The notes under the pieces were generated by a model. That model was not told the origin of the DNA. It saw only the letters and a program-made list of their open reading frames with translations, and did no database searches. DNA of 64,000 nucleotides from Halisarca cf. caerulea (lineage: Eukaryota; Porifera; Demospongiae; Chondrillida; Halisarcidae): the NCBI GenBank assembly GCA_963170055.1, contig CAUJGJ010000444.1:3620318-3684317 (forward strand). Reading direction: 5' to 3'. Shown here piece by piece: positions 58,860-64,000 of this stretch. Within the stretch, counting starts at the first letter, position 1, and the number at the start of each line of letters is the position of its first letter. A program made the position numbers and the translations under genes.

Positions 58860-59030
58860 TACATATACATCAATATAAATACTAATAGTCATTCACTAAA
58901 AACATGTCCCCAAGTTGCCTACCCCCCCTCATATGAGAGCTTTCCTACATCCGCCCCTGATAACATGTCGCTCAAGGTGGCATGAACTTCAACATGCCTT
59001 AAAATATTTCTGGGGAGAACACTGGTTAAG

Positions 59031-60380
59031 GTAGCAGTATTGGCTAAGGGAGGGTAAAAATTAATTTTCTAAGTCATTTATCAATTCAATTTAATTCAAT
59101 TCAATTCAATTCAAGTCAATTTAAGGTTGAATTAGACAATTTTCTAAGTCATGTATCTGCCTAACTTCTCATGTAAGTGGGCATACAGTGTACCAATTTT
59201 GTGACATACTAATTAAGTCCTTCCACCTTCATATGGTTAAGTTGCAACACCTCAAATTTCAAGACAGAATTATACAAGTGGTCATAAACATTGAAATAAC
59301 TTTATTTCTGCAAGGCTGACAAAGATGAACTTTCCTTGGTTATTCTGTGATAAATAAGAAAGATCTGGATGGGACGAATGATGTTTTGCATGTTCTATTT
59401 AAATATCAGGGATAGGTAACTTTGAACAGCCACCTGCTACACAGGATAAGAACCTGTCACTTGAACTCCATTGCAGACCTTCAGTTTGCGTTCAGATACT
59501 GACGTCGCTTTAGCTGTTTCGGGGAAACACTGCTATGGGTATTCTTGCTATAAGATGGTGCTTTCCACGAGAAATCGCCGTGACTTGAAAAAAACGCTTG
59601 TATTCCTGTAGTTGACATAAAAAAGAAGCTTTACGTCCTAAGAAATCGTTTTGTGAGGTAATTTTGAAAAAATAACAAAATACAAACAATTTTCTATCCT
59701 TCGAATTTATCCGCCCACACGTATACAACATCGCAACGCCTTGATTGTTTGGTGACAAATACAAATTAATAACATACCACTGTGGAAGATCGGTAGATGC
59801 ATTGTGATAAAACATTCATTCCAAGCTCAGAAATGCCTCACACAAACAGAAAATTTGCAATTCTGTGAGAAAAGGGATTTCAGACCCTGTTATACTTCCC
59901 TGTAATGCTGATTAGAATGATTGCTCAAGGTGCAAAATTACAAATATAAACAAAACTTGATCAGCAAGGGGTTAACTGGCTAGGTCATTTCATTTGTCTT
60001 GGTACCATTCTTTGTTTGTATATGTGACCATATCTTGGGAAAGGGGTATTTGGTGGATTTCATCAAAAATACACTTTTGGTATCATACGAACGAGCTCTC
60101 AGCGCTTCATACGAGTTTCCTGTTAGAAGTTATATTCGAAAATACCATTTTTACGTAAACTTACAGTTATGCACAGTGGCACGTTTTAGCTTTGCCGTAC
60201 TTCCTCTCTTCAGTAGAACAATAGTAAACGGAAAAAATCAATATAACTGCAATGGGAACATATGTTTACGGAGGGAAAAATGGCATAGCAAAATGTGTTT
60301 ACATGTATAAAAGTTGTCATAATTCAGCACAAAAGGAATGAATTATACAGAAGCTTTCAGGAACAACAGAGAATAGTATT
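59031..60380. other. No gene recognised; short (TTCAA)n run
   Basis: A TTCAA/TTTAA pentanucleotide run lies at 59082-59122. Otherwise no signature. Confidence 0.4.
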
Positions 60381-60384
60381 TTGA

Positions 60385-61769
60385 AGGGGAACTGACATCA
60401 AAAATTTAGATGTCCTTTTTATGTCAAATAACAATAAAAAGTACTTCGAAAAACTTGAAAGGGGCATTTATTTGTAATCAATAGTCGAGTTATACAGCAA
60501 CCTTGAACTGCCTCCTCTTGACCACCATGTTTTGTTGTGGTCATGACGTCAAAACGTAATTGGTAGCATCTTGCTGTTTGTTTGTATGGCTGTGATACGG
60601 CTGGCCTGCTGAAAGGCCCTTTTAACCATGGAAAATGGCACGAATATGATGTTTTGGGCTTTAGTGACAGAGAGTACATTTATACAATCCTCAGAATAAC
60701 CAAATACAATCGTATCTTCGAGTTTGCACCTCCATGGGTAGCTCTTTGCAGCCAGAATGTATATGATCATCGTCACAAAGTAGCATTTTCATGCATTTTT
60801 GATCACAATGCACTTTCAAACAGTCCTTATTGATTGTAATGTTATCAAAATCTTTGCTAGGAATGGTTAGAGTAAGTATTGAAACCATATAACCTGGTTC
60901 AAGGCATAGTTGTATTGCTGCATCACTTTTAGTGCTCATTGCACAGCTTGCAGACCAGACTGTCCAGCAATCCAGTTAGCTAACCTAGGTAACTCATTCA
61001 AGGTCATAGAAATAGCTGTGTCTATATGTATTAGTATTATACTGTAGATGCATTGTATTATCTGAGCTCCTGAAAACTCAGTTTTCAAAAGTGTTTCAGC
61101 ATTTCAGAAAATGGTACAAACTCCTTAGAAGTATTATCAGATTCTATGCCATAACAATTTAGTGATGAATTGGTCGCAATAGCTGTGTAACTTGCATTTA
61201 TTCACTGCAGTTCGCTTTGCGGACCGTTGTGCGCAGGCTGATACGGCAAAGAATGAAAGAAGTGTGGAAATGGCTACAGCAACTAGTCATTAACCGAAGA
61301 ATGCCTCAAAGATTTCTTTTCGGGTCACCAAGCATGGACTAAGGAAACGATCGAATGGCATTCAAACTTGCGAGTCACATTGGATGAAGTTCTCGTATTT
61401 GAGCCTTTTTATCGGCCGATCACAGCTTGAATTGCTTGGAATCTTTCACTGGGGAGTGAACGGAGCTTATATTAGACGAAATCTGTCCATGTTACCCTCA
61501 CAGCCATTTACAGTAAAAATTTGGCTTGACTACTACACTATTGTCTTCCCTATCCGACAGTATGTGAAAGTCCACGTGGTTTGGTAGAATGCAACCAATG
61601 ACGTAGGTGACAAAATTATCATGGTGGTCAAAATCGTGACGTCACACACTGGTTTATGGACCGTTTTCCCCTTAACCAAAGTCATGATGCAAAAGTTACC
61701 AAGGCCAATCATACTTACATAAAAATATCTAACTTTTGAGGCAAACTTAATTTTGATGTCAATTCCCCT
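60385..61769. mobile_element. TTAA-type TIR element, termini AGGGGAAYTGACATCAAAA
   Basis: AGGGGAACTGACATCAAAA at the left is matched by the reverse complement of TTTTGATGTCAATTCCCCT at the right (one mismatch). TTAA is intact on the right (61770-61773) and TTGA on the left (60381-60384). The interior has CRE-like TGACGTCA motifs but no recognised gene. Confidence 0.7.
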
Positions 61770-62074
61770 TTAATGTTGATGAAACAAAAAGCCGGTTTTG
61801 GAAAGTTGACACCAAGTTTGTTATTGAGCACTTATCTCAAAATCAACGTACCAACCAAAATAGCCTTTTTCTCAGATACAGTCACATATAATATTATTTG
61901 GTTGTATGTTTCTACACAGTAATGTTTTTGTACAAAACATTCATAAATAATGCCATAGATACTCAAACCCCTGGATTGGAAAGTCCCACAGCCCCTGTGT
62001 GCTAGGTCTATTACGATGAAGCAATCACTATTGTTTACATAACGCATTGTCTGAGTTTACATAACATGTTGACC

Positions 62075-63231
62075 AGGCCAACACATAAGCACCTTGGTGT
62101 AGCACTTGGCTGAACTGAATTTGTGAGGAAATTTGTCAAGGAGCAAGTGTCTGCGTGGGGGGATGAAATTACCTGTCTCTCTACCATTGCCAAAAGAGAA
62201 CCACAAGCTGCTTACTCGGCCTTTATACAGTACATGGAATTTCCCACCGTTGGAATTATGTACTGAGGACAGTTCCAAATGTTTCTGAATTGCTAGCTCC
62301 CCTGGAAGATGCTATCCGGTTTAGCCTATAATTCCTGCTATCACTGGCATGAGTGCAATATCTGATGCGGAACGAAATATCCTTGCACTACCTTGCCAAC
62401 TTGGAGGGATGGGATTGACTAACCCGACCAAATCATGTGCATTCCATTATAAATCATCTGAGAAGATTACAACTCCACTCATCAACTTGAATATCAATGG
62501 AGAAGAATGTCCTCATGATGTCTGGGATGACCCAGGTGAAGTGAGAAGTGAGAAAAGAAAGAAAAGCTAGGTTTGATGAGGAAGCTGCTAATATTCATCT
62601 GACAACTCCATTGAAGAGATCAGCTGATCTGACCAAGGAGAAAGGTGCTTCATCATGGCTCACTGCTCTACCTCTGGAGAGTCAGGGGTGTGCTTTATAC
62701 AAGAGTGTATTCCAGGATACATTGGCTCTTCGATACAACTGGCTGCCAGAGTGAATGCCAATGTACTTGCAATGAGCCATTCACTGTGGAGCATGCTCTA
62801 TCCTGCCCAAAAGGAACATTTCCAATTCATCATCACAATGAGATCCGGGATATCACTCATTGCTTGCTGTCTGAAGTTGTCAAGAATCTACTGTGGAGCC
62901 GGTCTTGCAACCACTTGATGGGCACACCCTCCGATATGCATCTGCTATCACTGACGACAATGAGAGATCCGACATACAGGCCAAGGGATTCTGGGGAACC
63001 TCCCACCAGCGTGTATTTTTTGATGTTAAGGTTTTCAACCCCAACGCACCATTCAACAAGAGGTTCTCTATCCCTGCTTGCTATGCACACCATGAGCAGA
63101 TCAAGCAATGCGTGTATGAACAAAGAATCCAAGACATCGAGCTAACACACAGCGTACTTAGACGATTTGAACAATACCAAACACAAAGTTTTACAGACGA
63201 CATAGAGCTTCACAAGTGTGTTTCAAGGTGA
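62075..63231 (+). pseudogene. C-terminal part of a retroelement polyprotein, decayed
   Basis: Plus-strand blocks in shifting frames: HLGVALG, EITCLSTIAKREPQAAYSAF, ILALPCQLGGMGLTNPT, LKRSADLTKEKGASSWLTAL, LYKSVFQDTLALRYNW, then a zinc-ribbon-like CQCTCNEPFTVEHALSCPKG, and FWGTSHQRVFFDVKVFNPNA near the end. I recognise this order from RT-containing retroelement proteins frequent in sponge and coral genomes. The superfamily (DIRS-type or another) is not settled. The reverse-transcriptase core is missing. At least five frame breaks. Confidence 0.7.
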
Positions 63232-63239
63232 ACCCTTGT

Positions 63240-64000
63240 AAAAGAAGACATTTGGTAACTTAAAAACCTTTTCGAAAAACGGACAGAGGTATATTTTACC
63301 TCAGCACATACAGAAAGATGTCCTCTTCCTCAAAGATATTGTTTAAAGACACTTCGTGCCACGTTAAAGCGTGAAGTGTCACAAGCGTCGTATTTTAGCT
63401 TAAGACCATGGTTTTCCTAGAACAGTGAGTTGTTATGTGCAGTTGAGTCTTTGGAAAGCAGTTATTTCTATTGTACAACATGTTTTGACGATGCTGACCA
63501 ATGTGGATGGTTTGTACTGGACTTGTAGACTCCAGAAAAAAGGTCTGCTTGTTAGACACCATCTCCGTATATTTCCCATGGATACGCAACCTATGTTATA
63601 TAAGCAATATAAATTTATGCACAATACAAAAATGTTCCAATCCAGGGGTTTAAATTAAGTGGCAAAGCATTATCTAGTTATCCAAAAATAGTTAATCTGC
63701 TAACCGTCAAATATACATGAAAGGAGATAACCTCTATAACCAATAAACGTTAATGCTTTTCAGCAAGCAGGTATTATCATTTTTGGTTATTTGGTTGACT
63801 AAAAAGTTGCACAAATTAGTTTGAGGGTTAATTGAACCACCGTGTTCGTAGCAATGTGAGATTGGTCCTAACAACTTACTTTGTCATCATATCTTGGTGG
63901 TTTGTTGTCGAAGTCCATACATTCAAGGAGTCTTAGAACTTTCTCCATAGTCAATGTTTCCAAAGTCCAGATGCACACAGTGTCTCTTATTATTACATAA
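63240..64000. other. No gene recognised
   Basis: AT-rich. A 17-bp segment at 63635-63651 is the inverted copy of 61965-61981 (AAACCCCTGGATTGGAA). Confidence 0.4.

Larger units (their letters stand above)
57561..59024. mobile_element. hAT-like element with 6-bp target duplication, outer layer of a triple nest
   Basis: TIRs CAGTGTTCTCCCCGGG and the reverse complement CAGTGTTCTCCCCAGAAA, with similarity continuing to GGCATGT about 30 bp in. GTTAAG is on both sides (57555-57560, 59025-59030). Without the nested 830-bp element it is about 630 bp. No transposase was recognised. CAGTG ends with 6-bp duplications fit the hAT6 group, by inference. Confidence 0.8.

Overview
The window reads as nuclear DNA of a marine invertebrate, most plausibly a demosponge, with cnidarian or similar lineages not excluded. 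The reasons are AT-rich sequence, phase-1 exon modules coding Ig, FN3 and EGF domains, and a mixture of DUF6589, HIRAN, BEN, ZMYM-type hAT, THAP/DDE_4, MULE, pogo, Tc1, gypsy and APE-type LINE sequences. The organism is inferred from gene and repeat families, not from a marker gene. No rRNA, tRNA, CRISPR array or bacterial operon was seen.

Layout. At 0.4-3.2 kb a multi-exon DUF6589-family gene on the minus strand lies between 26-bp terminal inverted repeats (TIRs). At 3.2-8.5 kb there are microsatellites, foldbacks and MITEs. From 8.7 to 24.7 kb the minus strand carries what looks like one LINE broken into ordered pieces: endonuclease at 22.8-24.66, first half of the reverse transcriptase at 18.5-19.0, remainder at 14.7 and 8.7-9.4. 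It was split by (a) a 3.8-kb TA-flanked pogo-like transposon that also carries a HIRAN-domain gene, (b) a nearly complete Ty3/gypsy element with LTRs, 5-bp target duplication, primer-binding site and polypurine tract, and (c) an element with a 5-bp target duplication inside the endonuclease. Several of these have been hit by further elements. At 24.8-30.8 kb there are a 1.1-kb TIR element, a decayed ZMYM1-like hAT element inside a TA microsatellite, and a decayed THAP + DDE_4 (Harbinger-like) transposase.

From 31.97 kb rightwards three exons of a plus-strand host gene are visible: Ig-like (31972-32340), FN3 (49670-49969) and EGF (50385-50516). Every exon is phase 1-1 and a multiple of three, as expected for a modular adhesion or receptor protein. 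The 17.3-kb interval between the Ig and FN3 exons is full of repeats: a complete 6.8-kb MULE with about 350-bp TIRs and a CCTCACAC target duplication, foldbacks, MITEs and a gypsy relic. After the EGF exon comes a 3.26-kb Tc1/mariner element carrying two divergent genes, a Tc1 transposase and a BEN-domain-like protein. Further right are a triple nest of elements at 57.6-59.0 kb, a TTAA-flanked element at 60.4-61.8 kb and a retroelement relic at 62.1-63.2 kb.

Most interesting are the DNA transposons that appear to carry a second, non-transposase gene (pogo + HIRAN; Tc1 + BEN-like), the DUF6589 gene bounded by TIRs, and precise nesting that is proven inside the window because removing an insert plus one target-site copy restores an interrupted reading frame. 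Most TE coding regions carry a few stops or frameshifts and are probably inactive here.
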